A stretch of 64,000 nt of DNA from Trypanosoma brucei gambiense DAL972. Taxonomy: Eukaryota; Euglenozoa; Kinetoplastea; Trypanosomatida; Trypanosomatidae. The position numbers were made by a program, and so were the translations under genes. The notes beneath the pieces are model-generated. The model did no database searches. It was given only the letters and a program-made list of their open reading frames with translations, and was not told where the DNA came from. This document shows, piece after piece, positions 43,515 to 53,465 of the stretch. The stretch's first letter is position 1, and each line of letters begins with the position of its first letter. Where the stretch lies: assembly GCF_000210295.1 (NCBI RefSeq), contig NC_026740.1:689691-753690 (forward strand). The letters run 5' to 3'.

Positions 43515-44803
43515 ATTTCGGCTCAGCGGACTTCCAGTTGATGTTCAAATCTTTTTTTCCCCCTCTCTCTTCAATACTGGTCAACGCCCTTAAAAGAGGT
43601 TACCCTGTACGGTGATGACCTGCAGCGAAAACAACTTTAAAGAAAAAAAACGAACCCTCCCCCTTCCTTTCTTTCCTTCCTTAACCACACTTCCTTACCG
43701 TAAGTCGTTTTGGTCTTCCTACCGGATGTCTCTCAAGGGACCCCGCCAAATGGCAATAAAATTAATAATAAAAAAATAAATGGCTGTTTCGAGTAGAAGA
43801 ACTTGTGTGTTAAACTCCACGGGTCCTGCGTTGGCAGCTTACTGTTTTGTTCCTCAGACAGTTATGTACCCTCTACAATTGATCTAACGTTCAGCGATAG
43901 CGAACAGCGACGATGACGATCGAAGAAAATGGTCGCAAAAACGGCACACTACCGTTCACCCGCTAATTTCTTAGTTTACGTTTTCCACACCTTTCCCTTT
44001 GTCCTCCGCACTTCAATATAACACTCCTTCGCTTCTATAATTTGGGTTTCTCACTCTTTTCTGTTATGGCACGGATGCCAATAATGTATATACCTTCTTT
44101 TTTTTTACGTACACGCACGGTGCTCTACTTTAGATTGATCTTTCTTCGTCTAGCAGTGACTAATGTCCGCTAAAGGGAGTGAAACACCAAAGAGAAAGAA
44201 AATTTATGGGGAGTTATAGAGAGAGAGAGTACGCTTCGGAGGTGCCAAAAGTGAATGAGCGAAAGATGTCGATAACAACAGCACGCTGCAATGCCACGCG
44301 GGTATGGAAGGGGAAGGGAAGAGGATAAAGAGATAATAAATGTGTGCAGAGTCGTAGTAGTATGGAGAAAGAAAGATTCCACTGCGGGTTGCACATTCAT
44401 TGGCCTCTCTTCTTTACCTTTCTCAGGTACTCAAAGAAGTGGAAAGATCGTAAAAAAAAACCCGGAAGTCAAAACATAAATACAGAAATATTTATGAGAA
44501 ACGACCCCCACCTCCTCCCGGCTTTCCGGCCACCCTCAACCCTCGGTTTGTCCCCTACCCCGTTCCCGCATGAAAGGTTGTGATAACAGCATCCACACAT
44601 GCTAGTCCAACCCAACTAAACACTGAAGTATCCCTTAACCTTTGGTCATCTCCCCCTTAACTGCTTTTTTTAACACGCTTATATTATCCCCCGCTTATGT
44701 CTCTTCTCGCCATGCGGACAATAACAAAACAGTAATGACAAACAGGCGGAGCGCGAGGCGAGGAGGAGACAAAACCGGCACCGGCAACACAGGATGAGTG
44801 CCA
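43515..44803. other. Intergenic spacer between prefoldin 5 and zinc-finger gene
   Basis: About 1.3 kb, no gene. The A run at 43640-43650 is a minus-strand T tract upstream of the zinc-finger ATG. Purine-rich 44190-44230 and 44450-44462 are further minus-strand pyrimidine tracts. The rest is the prefoldin 3' UTR. Confidence 0.5.
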
Positions 44804-45316
44804 CTAAGCCACCGTCTGCGCTTGTTGTTGCTGCTGCTGCTGCAACTGCGCCTGCCGTGCACGCATGGTATCTACCACCTTGCCGAGTTGTCCTTGTTTT
44901 ACGCGCAGTTTCTGCTCTATTGAATTCATATTTTCCTGCACCGCCTCGGCGCGTCCAGTGAAATACGTCGCCGCGGCACCCATCGGTTTCTCAACGAAGT
45001 AATCCGTGCCCACATCCACTAGCACACCGTCACTGGGGACAATTTCGCCCATCACGTAGAGGGCACTGCTGATGCACACGAGGGCCTCCTGTGGCTTCTG
45101 TTCGTTGGATGCAGCGGCCTCGCAAACCTTTTTGTACTCGCCCAGCACTTCGCGGTTGCTCACGAAACGAGAATGGACACCCCGAAGGCTCTCATAGGCA
45201 GCGGAAAGGTTCTGCACCTCGAATTGAAGCTGCTTTCGTAACTCTTCAAGTTGCTCGAGGGGAAGTTGTGCAATGTTGATGGCACCGCCACTGCCTTCAC
45301 CTTGCTGACCACTCAT
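44804..45316 (-). CDS. PFD5: Prefoldin subunit 5 (alpha type)
   Basis: Subunit of the hexameric prefoldin co-chaperone that hands nascent actin and tubulin to the CCT chaperonin. 170 residues from an ATG at 45316, close to the family length. The alpha-prefoldin pattern is complete: an N-terminal coiled-coil helix (about 15-55, LPLEQLEELRKQLQFEVQNL), a beta-hairpin region with ALVCISSALYVMGEI and VLVDVGTDYFVEKP (80-112), and a C-terminal coiled coil (about 118-160). AAATYFTGRAEAV at the start of the second helix is typical of subunit 5. A Gln-rich tail (eight Gln in a row after LQ) ends the chain and reflects a CTG/TTG repeat on the plus strand. Confidence 0.92.
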   Translation of the reverse strand: MSGQQGEGSGGAINIAQLPLEQLEELRKQLQFEVQNLSAAYESLRGVHSRFVSNREVLGEYKKVCEAAASNEQKPQEALVCISSALYVMGEIVPSDGVLVDVGTDYFVEKPMGAAATYFTGRAEAVQENMNSIEQKLRVKQGQLGKVVDTMRARQAQLQQQQQQQAQTVA

Positions 45317-46312
45317 TCCACGTTAGTTTTGCTTTTCTTTTATTTTTTTGAAGATCCACTTCTTAAATGGTTAAATTAATATCCCGTTGTATTTGTTTTG
45401 TGTTCTTTCCTCCTCTCTACACACTCCTTCCCTTTACTACACACAGAAAAAACTACTTGATTGATCACGGCACATTGCGTTTACGAGTGAACCGGTGTAG
45501 GCGTTCATAACGTTTAGTCGAGAAGCGGAAGCAAAATAAGAATAAAAGTTGAGCTCGTCCAGAAACTGTGGTGCAAAGGTGAAGACATGCCTCAAAACGG
45601 TAAAAAGAAAAAATTAAAACAGTGAGTCGTATTTCCACACTGCCGAGCCGTTTGTGAGTAGCATTATAAAAAGGAACTGATATTTACCAAATGTACACAC
45701 CGAAGTAACGGCCCGTAGTTCAAAGTGAATGTTTGATCATGTAAGAGTAGAAAGCTTTTTAAAAAAGGATTAAGAAAAACACTGTGTGATTGCTCTATTA
45801 AACCGGCAAGATGCACAAAAAAAAAACACGACTCACTCAAACGCGCTTAAATTGACTCCGAACCACTGGAAGAGTTACGAAGCAAAAAAAAAATGAGAAA
45901 GGACATTTGAGAAAATGAGAGAGTTTGAACCACAATATATTTCGTAAAGGCATCAATCAAGAAAAAAAACGTACCGAGACAGGCTCCCTCCGAATTCCAC
46001 AACTCCCCCATTCATTCACACCTATCTGCTTTGCACTACCTACAAGGCAATACACGCTGCGACACGTTCCCCGTTTACTGGAGTTGATGAGATGTTTGGT
46101 TGTAGGGGTAAAAGAATGTAAGGAAAAGGCAGTTGATGTAAGTATAACTGGGTGTAACGCGAAACCAGTGCTAGTAGCGGTAGTGAATGACAACACGATC
46201 CTACACACCAAATAACAGAGACAAGAGTCCCCATATTCCATCGGTGTGAAAGAAACGAGCTCAGGACAGGGCCTCCAAAACACATCCCTTGAAACCCTAT
46301 TCACCGGAAAAT
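45317..46312. other. Intergenic spacer between 136-residue gene and prefoldin 5
   Basis: About 1 kb without a gene. A-rich runs at 45605-45620, 45820-45828 and 45885-45893 are possible minus-strand T tracts. A 115-codon minus-strand frame at 45957-46304 starts only with GTG and is not supported. Confidence 0.5.
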
Positions 46313-46723
46313 TTAGTCCTCACCACCAAACTCCTGTGTTGTAGAGGGTGAGCAATCACTCCCTGTAACTGATTGTGTCGTTTCCGTCAATGGTTTCACA
46401 TATCGCATCATATGCGGTGGCGGGGGGATGGGGACGTCGGTCCACTCAACTTGCACTCCGGCGTCGGCCGTGAGCGGTGGCGGTGCGTATTCTACCAACG
46501 GAAGCACGGCGTTGTCCTCAATTTCCTCCTCATTGTCTAACTCCAGTAACAGTTCCTCAAGGTAGGGCATGCCAGGGATGAGGTTCGGGTACTCCCCGCG
46601 AGCGTTCGGCACTGCCATATGCGACACGTCATCACCAGGTATCAAGTAATATAGCAGGCAAGGTTGCTCGGGCACATACGGCAGGGTTTTGTTGTCCCAA
46701 CGGCATGGCTGCACCGTAGGCAT
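46313..46723 (-). CDS. Small hypothetical acidic protein
   Basis: 136 residues from an ATG at 46723. I do not recognise it. The first half has ordinary globular composition (PCRWDNKTLPYVPEQPCLLYYL and YPNLIPGMPYLEELLLELDN). The middle is acidic (DNEEEIEDN), followed by a Pro-rich segment (VEYAPPPL, DVPIPPPPHMM), and the tail is Ser/Thr-rich. There is no signal peptide, membrane segment or metal site. Support for coding comes from the ATG, non-repetitive composition, same strand and regular spacing within the gene array. Proteins of this type are often kinetoplastid-specific subunits of larger complexes, but nothing here shows which. Confidence 0.65.
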   Translation of the reverse strand: MPTVQPCRWDNKTLPYVPEQPCLLYYLIPGDDVSHMAVPNARGEYPNLIPGMPYLEELLLELDNEEEIEDNAVLPLVEYAPPPLTADAGVQVEWTDVPIPPPPHMMRYVKPLTETTQSVTGSDCSPSTTQEFGGED

Positions 46724-47727
46724 CGCAGCTAAAGGGAGGAAAACAAAAAAAAACCTTCGGAGGCAAACTCCACTACAGTCGAATTGGAAAACCGTTGGAC
46801 ACTACTATCGCAATAATCTTTTTCATAAGAGCAGCAGCACAATAACAATAATAAAACCGGGAAATTGAATTCTGCCTCTGCTGTGGGAAAACTCAACCCC
46901 TCGGTGGGGGCCGCACAGTATGCCTGAACGCAAAGGGAAGGGACAAATTAAAACGCAAAAATGTGATGGCCGATGCGACAGCATGCACGATGCACATTTA
47001 CGCAACGGGAAGATATGGCAAGTACCTTCTGAAACTCACTCTGCGCATGCAAATGCAAATGTAAATGCAAAAAAAAAACGGTGCAGCAACGCGCACGATC
47101 ATGGCCATTACAAACGACATCAAACAATAACAAAGAAAGGGAACAAGGGGGTGAAGAACTTTGCGCCCCGCTGGTTCACCTTATGCGGAGGAATCAACAG
47201 CAATCGAAAAAATGTAAAAAAAAAAACAATATCAGGCGATATGGTGAAACCGAACTCTGCCCCCGGATCATGAGGAGTGGGGGCGAGGGGGAAGAGCCAA
47301 AATGCCCCATCAGACCACTAACAAGGAAAGCGCGCTATTGACCAAAAAACAAACAAAGAGCAAAGCGAAGCGAAGAATGCGAGCGAGCCAAAACAACATG
47401 CACAGTAACCCCGAACGGGAAAAACCATCTCCGAAATGGTTCGATCACTGGCTTTGTGCGGCCGCGCGTAACACACCTCACAGAGTGCTAAGTGAAGAAA
47501 AGTGAATAAAGACAACCCAAAAAAACCGTCACGGATACCGGTACACACACGCACCAGCACAATCATATCACAACAACAACAATACGTTCACTATTTACGG
47601 TGAAAACAAAGCACGTCGTGCCCGCAATCTGCAGAGTTGGATAGCAGAGGTGTGGAGTACGAATTTACAGAGAAGGAATGTAGCACAAGATCAACTCTAT
47701 GAATTTTGCGAGGTGGAACGAAGGTGA
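46724..47727. other. Intergenic spacer between the membrane protein and 136-residue genes
   Basis: About 1 kb without a gene. The A run at 46742-46753, just right of the 136-residue gene, is a minus-strand T tract directly upstream of its ATG and a likely splice signal. AAATGC/AAATGT-type repeats lie at 47048-47070. The rest is 3' UTR. Confidence 0.5.
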
Positions 47728-48906
47728 TTATCTCAAATCCATCTCTTCACCTGTGGCTTCATTGCCCCCATCCCCCTCTACCTCTACCCCTATACTCTCC
47801 TCCGTCTTACTACCCTCTGTCCCCACGTCACTTTGCTCTCCCCTGCCCTCCCTTATCGCCTCCACGTGATCTCCTACTTCTTCTTTTGCCTCCTTCATGC
47901 AGTTGGTCTGATTGCTACTGTTTGCTTCCACCTTCCCGCTGTCACTCCCTAAACCCGAGTCCCCCATGCCACTTGACTGGGTAGTTTTCGGACGTATCCC
48001 AGTGGGCAGTGGCTTAAGTGGGGCTAATGTGCTGATGATTTCTCTAAAATTTTCCTTTTCCACAGCGGAATCGACGATCACACTGCTGGTCCCTCTCCCC
48101 TCTCGTGACAGGGAACGAGCGTGGAACTTTCCCACAACGTCTCCACGAGCAACCGGGCTGCGGACGCTGGACGGGCTTTTTTCCCCTTCCCCTTCGTCTG
48201 CCGCGTCGATCGACTGCGGTGCACCATTGTCGTCATGAGCCAAATCCTCCGTGCCGAGGGTTTTGAGCCACGCTCGCGCCGCTACTGCATCACACTTCCG
48301 GAACCTCTTACCCGACACATCGTCTTTCACGTCGTCCTCAACTGCCTCAGGTTCCGGAGAGGCCTCCTCGTTTACAACCTCGATATCACCATCCTTGTTG
48401 TTTTCCGCCTCCCTGCGAACCGCCATCTCTACATCCGACTCGTCTAACTCCTCAAACTCAGTAGTCACACCTCTGTCTTCTTCAACAACATCGCTGTTAC
48501 CATCATCACCAACTGTGCGCCGCTGAAGCCATCGTCGGTGGTGCTTTTCAGCCTCGTCGAAAATGGGATCAAACTCCTTTTCCCCACGTTCCGCGGTACA
48601 TCCCTCGCCATCCATATCGAGAACTTGAACACCCACCGTTTGTCCATCAACCCCCGTGGATTTTGGTCCCGCTACCGCACCACTGGCATGAGAATATTCA
48701 TCCGCTGCTGAGGGAGACGTCCACAACTTCAGTCCTCTCGCTACGGAGACGTACTGGTGCAGACGGAAGTATCGTATAGCGAATAATATACCACCCACGA
48801 CAGGAATAACTAGTAGCAACAACAGGAGGTATAACAAATTGACCGATTTGCTGCCTTGCTCACTGGAACTCGTCGACGCGCCGGGCACCTGAGAAGCGCT
48901 ACCCAT
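47728..48906 (-). CDS. Single-span membrane protein with long acidic tail, unknown function
   Basis: 392 residues from an ATG at 48906. A short Ser-rich N-terminus (about 1-22) is followed by one strong hydrophobic segment (about 23-45, VNLLYLLLLLLVIPVVGGIL), then basic residues (RYFRLHQY). The lack of a cleavable-signal pattern and the basic flank after the span suggest the N-terminus faces out or into a lumen and the remaining 345 residues are cytosolic. That tail is strongly acidic and disordered, with runs of Glu and Asp (for example around VEEDRGVTTEFEELDESDVEM), and shows no domain I recognise. The family is unknown to me. Minus-strand pyrimidine blocks made by a GGGAAAAAA repeat lie 155-185 bases upstream. 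Confidence 0.72.
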   Translation of the reverse strand: MGSASQVPGASTSSSEQGSKSVNLLYLLLLLLVIPVVGGILFAIRYFRLHQYVSVARGLKLWTSPSAADEYSHASGAVAGPKSTGVDGQTVGVQVLDMDGEGCTAERGEKEFDPIFDEAEKHHRRWLQRRTVGDDGNSDVVEEDRGVTTEFEELDESDVEMAVRREAENNKDGDIEVVNEEASPEPEAVEDDVKDDVSGKRFRKCDAVAARAWLKTLGTEDLAHDDNGAPQSIDAADEGEGEKSPSSVRSPVARGDVVGKFHARSLSREGRGTSSVIVDSAVEKENFREIISTLAPLKPLPTGIRPKTTQSSGMGDSGLGSDSGKVEANSSNQTNCMKEAKEEVGDHVEAIREGRGEQSDVGTEGSKTEESIGVEVEGDGGNEATGEEMDLR

Positions 48907-49381
48907 CCCCCTCCCAAAAAAAAAAAAAAATAATAATAATAACTGGAGTAGTCTCTCTTCTTATTAGCACGGTTGCTCCCCACAAATGCTCTACAGTGCC
49001 TACACCGAGCCACGTGTCCCCACCCCCCCCCCCAACCATATGCAGATGACAGAACGAGAGGGGAAAAAAGGGAAAAAAGGGAAAAAAGGGTGAATGCGGG
49101 GGCAAAAAAAAAAAACAACAACAAAAGCAGTGATGAAAATTATTTAACTGAAACGCAGCAAAACATAGCCGATTCGGCCGAAACGACAAGCGGTAAATGG
49201 ACATATTCTGCTTCGTAAACAATATCTCTAGAGAGAGAAATCGAGCATGCCCCAACTTGATGATGACGATAGATAGTGAACACTAGCGTAACAAGTGAAA
49301 GAAAAAAGCCAAAGGAGAAGTCATCGAGACACGGAACGCTGCAACGCAAGAAGGCATCAGGCACAAAAAAGGAAGGCAACG
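48907..49381. other. Intergenic spacer between YbaB-like gene and membrane protein gene
   Basis: About 475 bases. It holds A runs at 48918-48931 and 49107-49117, a C run at 49023-49033 and a GGGAAAAAA repeat, which together form minus-strand pyrimidine tracts for splicing of the membrane protein gene. Confidence 0.55.
49061..49090. repeat. GGGAAAAAA 9-base repeat, 3 copies
   Basis: Three perfect tandem copies and a final GGG. On the transcribed minus strand this reads CCCTTTTTT, a pyrimidine-only block. Confidence 0.9.
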
Positions 49382-50266
49382 TCACCAGCGGTTAATCGCC
49401 TCCTCATTGATCGGCCGATGCCAGGCCCGACCAGTCTCCTGCAACAGGCGTTGCCTCTTCTCCCGGTCAGCAATCTTCACCCGCGTCCACATCACCTCAG
49501 CAACGTGCTTATTATCAAGGTACGCCATCCAGTTTTTCTTGAGAAGTCGCTTCTCATCCATAGCTGTGTACGGTGCTGGTATATCTAATGGTAACGTTTC
49601 CTTCTTCGCTCCAGGTGCCCCGCGCGGTCGATACTGAGGTCCGTGCAAAGCAAAATATGTTTTACCGCGGAGCGTAAGTGCCCATGACTGACCCCTAGGA
49701 CTGTTTATCCACTTCTGCTCCCACTCCTGCCGAGCACGAACTTCGTCGGCGGGTTGGCGAGCCTTCGCCGCGGGGATGGTGCGGTGCGTGTGACATAAAT
49801 TATTGCTATCGCCCGTTTGCAACACCCCGCCAATGGTCTCAATAGAGTTCTCTGACACGGTGTAAAACTCTGGGTTGTCGCGAATACCCATGACAATAGG
49901 CTTCAAATCCTTAAGAAATTGCTTGTAAATGTTCATCTCCGCTTGCTCCATGAGCTTTCGGCCATCAGCGCAGGCGTTGGCGTACGCTGAAAGAATAAGT
50001 TGTTGCTGCTGGTAAAGTGTCAGATCCTCCACGCATGGGTTTACTCGTACGCGTTTGAGGAAACCAGCAGGGGTTGTGACAACTTCTACACGGCCACCCC
50101 ACTCGCGCCCTACGACCTCCATGCGATCAAATCGTATCTGGTACTCATACTTGTTATTGTATACAAAGGCCAATATTCGATGAAACTGACGTTCCGACAT
50201 GAGTCTACCATGGTGCGCCCAAAGCGCGCCACGCACCCGCTCAGTGATACGACGGTACACTTCCAT
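49382..50266 (-). CDS. YbaB/EbfC-like domain protein, probably mitochondrial
   Basis: 294 residues from the ATG at 50266; seven codons upstream begin with TTG. The N-terminus (MEVYRRITERVRGALWAHHGR) is basic and helical like a mitochondrial targeting sequence. Residues about 45-125 resemble the YbaB/EbfC family of small bacterial nucleoid proteins: RVEVVTTPAGFLKRVRVNP, then LTLYQQQQLILSAYANACADGRKLMEQ, matching the family's strand pair and long helix. The bacterial proteins are about 100 residues, so this one has about 170 extra at the C-terminus, including a Trp/Arg/Lys-rich region with WALTLRGKTYFALHGPQYRPRG. That tail could bind RNA or a ribosome. Role inferred only; it sits beside an EngB-type GTPase gene. 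Confidence 0.62.
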   Translation of the reverse strand: MEVYRRITERVRGALWAHHGRLMSERQFHRILAFVYNNKYEYQIRFDRMEVVGREWGGRVEVVTTPAGFLKRVRVNPCVEDLTLYQQQQLILSAYANACADGRKLMEQAEMNIYKQFLKDLKPIVMGIRDNPEFYTVSENSIETIGGVLQTGDSNNLCHTHRTIPAAKARQPADEVRARQEWEQKWINSPRGQSWALTLRGKTYFALHGPQYRPRGAPGAKKETLPLDIPAPYTAMDEKRLLKKNWMAYLDNKHVAEVMWTRVKIADREKRQRLLQETGRAWHRPINEEAINRW

Positions 50267-50637
50267 ACGATATGAAGTGTACTTCAAACTGGTTTCCCTC
50301 GCTTATTTACTAACTCACTCAACGGTTCACTTTAGCTGACGCTATTATTTGGTTGGGCAGGGAACCTGCCACGGTGGTATCAGTGCACTCGCAGCAGTTT
50401 AACAAATAAATGACTACCTGCAGAGGCACCAGATGCGTACGCGGCCGACTTCCAAGGTTGTATGAGAAGATAATAACAGTAACAATATAAAATATCAGGG
50501 AGCTAATTAAATGATTAGAGAGCATAGAAAAAAATATGTGAACACAGAGGAGGGATGTGGGCGACGGGGAAGAAGAGAATAATCGAAGGCGACGGTATAC
50601 ACGGCAAAAACGTTACAACATGCACCAATAAAGCCAA
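50267..50637. other. Intergenic spacer between EngB-like and YbaB-like genes
   Basis: About 370 bases without a gene: the EngB-like gene 3' UTR and the YbaB-like gene 5' flank. No marked repeat. Confidence 0.5.
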
Positions 50638-53403
50638 CTACCGACCCTTGACTCGAGGAGTAGGCCAGTACGTCTCACGCTCGCCGTAGTGCTTCCACAA
50701 CCCCACTGGCATGGAGCGGTACGATATTTTAGATGTGCTGTTGAGATGCATTTGCTGCTGGGAGCGAAGAGTTTTCGTGTGGCGGGTCTCATTCATATAC
50801 TTTGCAGCTGTTACCTCACCTTCAAATTCCTCAAACTTCTCCGTCACACGCCCACAGTTGCGGAGATATGCTTCACACTCTTTCTTGGTCATCCCCCTCA
50901 TCGCTGCATCCTGCTTCACACGCTCAGTCCTTCTCTTTAGCACTTCCAAAGCTGCCCAGGGTGCGGTGGGTCGCGCAGCAACCGCCTGGCGCATGTACGT
51001 GTGCGCTTCCCATTGTGCACGGCGGCCCGCCACGTCGTCACATGCGGCAGAAATCAGCGATGGCCCGAACTTCTTCCCCGCCTTGTACTCAGCAACTCGG
51101 CCGTCTGACTCCTCAGCAAAAAACTTGGTCCCTGATCCTTTTTGAAGGCGCGCGCGCCAGCGTGCTTCCTTCGCCTGTTCGCGTTTGCTCCTCGGTTTCT
51201 GCGTCTCGCGTTGCGCGTACTGGTCAATAAGATTCAGGAAGCGAGACACACCACCTTTTGATGAAGCAGGTAGCGTGTGATTTCCACCACCGTTCGTGTT
51301 CCCCGCGCCAATTACCGCCGACAGTTCAGTTGTCCTACCCGGAGCTTCACCACCATCACCATTGCCTGGCCCATGCCCAACTCCCAACTGTGCACCATGG
51401 TTAGCCACATCCACAGGGCCTCCAACATAACTCGTACCCCCTACTTCTAGATCGATTACCTCTCCTTTCAGAGCTGAATCACGATCGAATTCTCGAAGTT
51501 GGGCGTCAGTTTGATCCGGAGTGCCGTCACCGTAGGTTAACTCAAGTGTTGAAGTGTCAGGTCGCTCCAAACCGGTGTTTAGTCGGAAGACGCCGTAGGC
51601 GCTTGCGTGTCGTTGAAGTGGATGCGCGCGCCGCCATGCAAGGAACCTTTCTCGCCGCTTTAATTTGGAGTCCCCTCTAGATTTACCAATATGAGGTGCA
51701 TCATCATCGTTTTGAAAGGTCAGAAGGGGCTCATCGGCCATTGAATCCGATACAGGAGTCGGTACCGCGTCAACGGTGCTTTCCTCATCACAGTCTAACG
51801 AAAGAACGAACTTCCGCTCCTTTGCAGATGGTTTTGTATGAAGTGGAGGCTGAGGTGGAGGATGCGAGGATGCAGTCGAGGGCACTAAACTAAGCCCTGG
51901 TGCCTTAGCGTCCTTTCCAGCCACTTCCCTCACGCTTCTGGTAGATTCAAAATAAGCCTTCGCCATCCGCGCCTCTAAGCATCGAGCTTCACGAATTCTC
52001 TCCTCCTCCTTTTCGAGTCCTAGCCGCATCTCAGCATCCGCTTTGGCTTTAAGAATTTTTCGAAGTCTGTCACCAGGAATAAGTCCAGAAGTTTCAGCAA
52101 TAAGTCCTCGCAGCATTTCAATATTAGTCCCATCATTTGCAGAGGTAGGAATAATAAACGGAAACACCTTGCGATACTTTCGGCGATTCTTGGTGATGAC
52201 ACTGTAAATCTGCCGCATGACAGAGCACACGCGCGAATGGGGCACGGAATCGCATTTCGTTAACACGACAAAAAACACTCCATGAAGATTTTCCAACCAT
52301 GTAAAGTAACGCAAATCCACCTTAGTAAGTCCTCGTTCGCAGTCAATGCAGAGCAGAAGCGTATTCACCGAACGTCTCACACCGAGATACGCATCTGTCA
52401 ACTCAATTGCCTTATCACGCCACTGCTCAGACATCCCCTCCAGACCAAACCCCGGAACATCAACAAAAGTGAGTTGAAGGCCTCCACCCGGTAACTTCAC
52501 GAGACCGTTACCCTTCACGTTTAGATACCGCTGCATCTCCTCTGGGGAAACGCTCTGATAGAAGGAAAGTTTCCGCGTCGTGTTGGGTGTGCTGCTTGTC
52601 TTTGCTACTTGTTGACCGAGGAGCGCATTCAACAGGCTCGACTTCCCAGCGCAAGCCTTGCCAACAAGGACAATTTCCTGATACAAGTCGTTGATCTCAA
52701 AGAAAAAGGTATGCTGATCGTAAAGAGTGGTCCGGCGTCGCCCACACCTCCGCTGCTCCACAGAGGTAGCTGTCGAATGCCCTGCGGAACCGCCTTCTTC
52801 ATCGTCGCGATACATACCTGCCTGCTTAACCAAAGAATAATGTTGCCCCAACATCACCTTATTCCCTAGGCTTATAGCCTCTTCTGTTATCCTCCCGAAA
52901 CTAAGAGGCGGAGCCGGTACTAATTTGCCGTTGTATGTGTAGTCCGAAGGATCCGGGTGAGTCACTTGATAAAGTACACGTCGCCGCTTCTCAACAAGCC
53001 GTTCCCGGGCCTCCTTAAAGGCGTCAGTCACCAAATCGATAACGTCAGTGCCTATACCCCGAGTTGCCGGGTGATGCTCACCAAACTTCATACGTTTACC
53101 AGCGGCAGATACTTCTTGCAATTGTCGTCCGTGAGAAGGATCCAAAACAATGTCGTCGTCTGTGGTGTCTGGAACAGTGCAAAGTACATCGCTGGCGCAG
53201 CCACTATCGGCATCCATAAGAGCAAGTCGTGCGCCATTCGGATCCCTTCGTTTGGAGGATGCCAGAAGCGCGTCACCATCCATCACCTTCCTTGTGTCTG
53301 ATTGCTGTTGCGTGTAGTGAGGTCGGCTGCGCAGCGGCATTCGGCCTAAGAGATCGAATGCAGCGGATGGACCGCACCGCCGTAGTGGAGTTAGCCATGG
53401 CAT
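50638..53403 (-). CDS. EngB/YihA-type GTPase with very long extensions, probably mitochondrial
   Basis: 921 residues from an ATG at 53403. The start (MPWLTPLRRCGPSAAFDLLGRMPLRSR) is a good mitochondrial presequence. The EngB G domain lies at about 235-450: G1 in GKACAGKSS (about 248-256), G2-region SSTPNTTRKLSFY, G3 DVPGFG (about 315), G4 TKCD (about 383) and G5-like TSAND. EngB proteins mature the large ribosomal subunit and are usually near 200 residues. Here there is a 230-residue N-terminal part and 470 C-terminal residues, largely charged, with an Ala/Arg/Lys-rich helical end. Large EngB homologues occur among trypanosome mitoribosome assembly factors, which fits. Its 5' UTR appears very short. 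The neighbouring YbaB-like gene also looks mitochondrial. Confidence 0.85.
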   Translation of the reverse strand: MPWLTPLRRCGPSAAFDLLGRMPLRSRPHYTQQQSDTRKVMDGDALLASSKRRDPNGARLALMDADSGCASDVLCTVPDTTDDDIVLDPSHGRQLQEVSAAGKRMKFGEHHPATRGIGTDVIDLVTDAFKEARERLVEKRRRVLYQVTHPDPSDYTYNGKLVPAPPLSFGRITEEAISLGNKVMLGQHYSLVKQAGMYRDDEEGGSAGHSTATSVEQRRCGRRRTTLYDQHTFFFEINDLYQEIVLVGKACAGKSSLLNALLGQQVAKTSSTPNTTRKLSFYQSVSPEEMQRYLNVKGNGLVKLPGGGLQLTFVDVPGFGLEGMSEQWRDKAIELTDAYLGVRRSVNTLLLCIDCERGLTKVDLRYFTWLENLHGVFFVVLTKCDSVPHSRVCSVMRQIYSVITKNRRKYRKVFPFIIPTSANDGTNIEMLRGLIAETSGLIPGDRLRKILKAKADAEMRLGLEKEEERIREARCLEARMAKAYFESTRSVREVAGKDAKAPGLSLVPSTASSHPPPQPPLHTKPSAKERKFVLSLDCDEESTVDAVPTPVSDSMADEPLLTFQNDDDAPHIGKSRGDSKLKRRERFLAWRRAHPLQRHASAYGVFRLNTGLERPDTSTLELTYGDGTPDQTDAQLREFDRDSALKGEVIDLEVGGTSYVGGPVDVANHGAQLGVGHGPGNGDGGEAPGRTTELSAVIGAGNTNGGGNHTLPASSKGGVSRFLNLIDQYAQRETQKPRSKREQAKEARWRARLQKGSGTKFFAEESDGRVAEYKAGKKFGPSLISAACDDVAGRRAQWEAHTYMRQAVAARPTAPWAALEVLKRRTERVKQDAAMRGMTKKECEAYLRNCGRVTEKFEEFEGEVTAAKYMNETRHTKTLRSQQQMHLNSTSKISYRSMPVGLWKHYGERETYWPTPRVKGR

Positions 53404-53407
53404 GCAA

Positions 53408-53465
53408 CTTTACGTTTGTGCAAAAGTGCAATTGTAGGCAGGAGAGAGAAGGCAAAACGAAAAGA
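53408..53465 (-). promoter_or_regulatory. Probable spliced-leader acceptor of EngB-like gene
   Basis: On the minus strand a pyrimidine-rich tract (plus 53438-53465) is followed by the first AG at plus 53408-53409, only four bases before the ATG. Pattern only. Confidence 0.4.

Noticed and set aside
45957..46304. 115-codon minus-strand frame after the 136-residue gene
   Set aside because: GTG start, and it lies in the predicted 3' UTR. It has no independent support.
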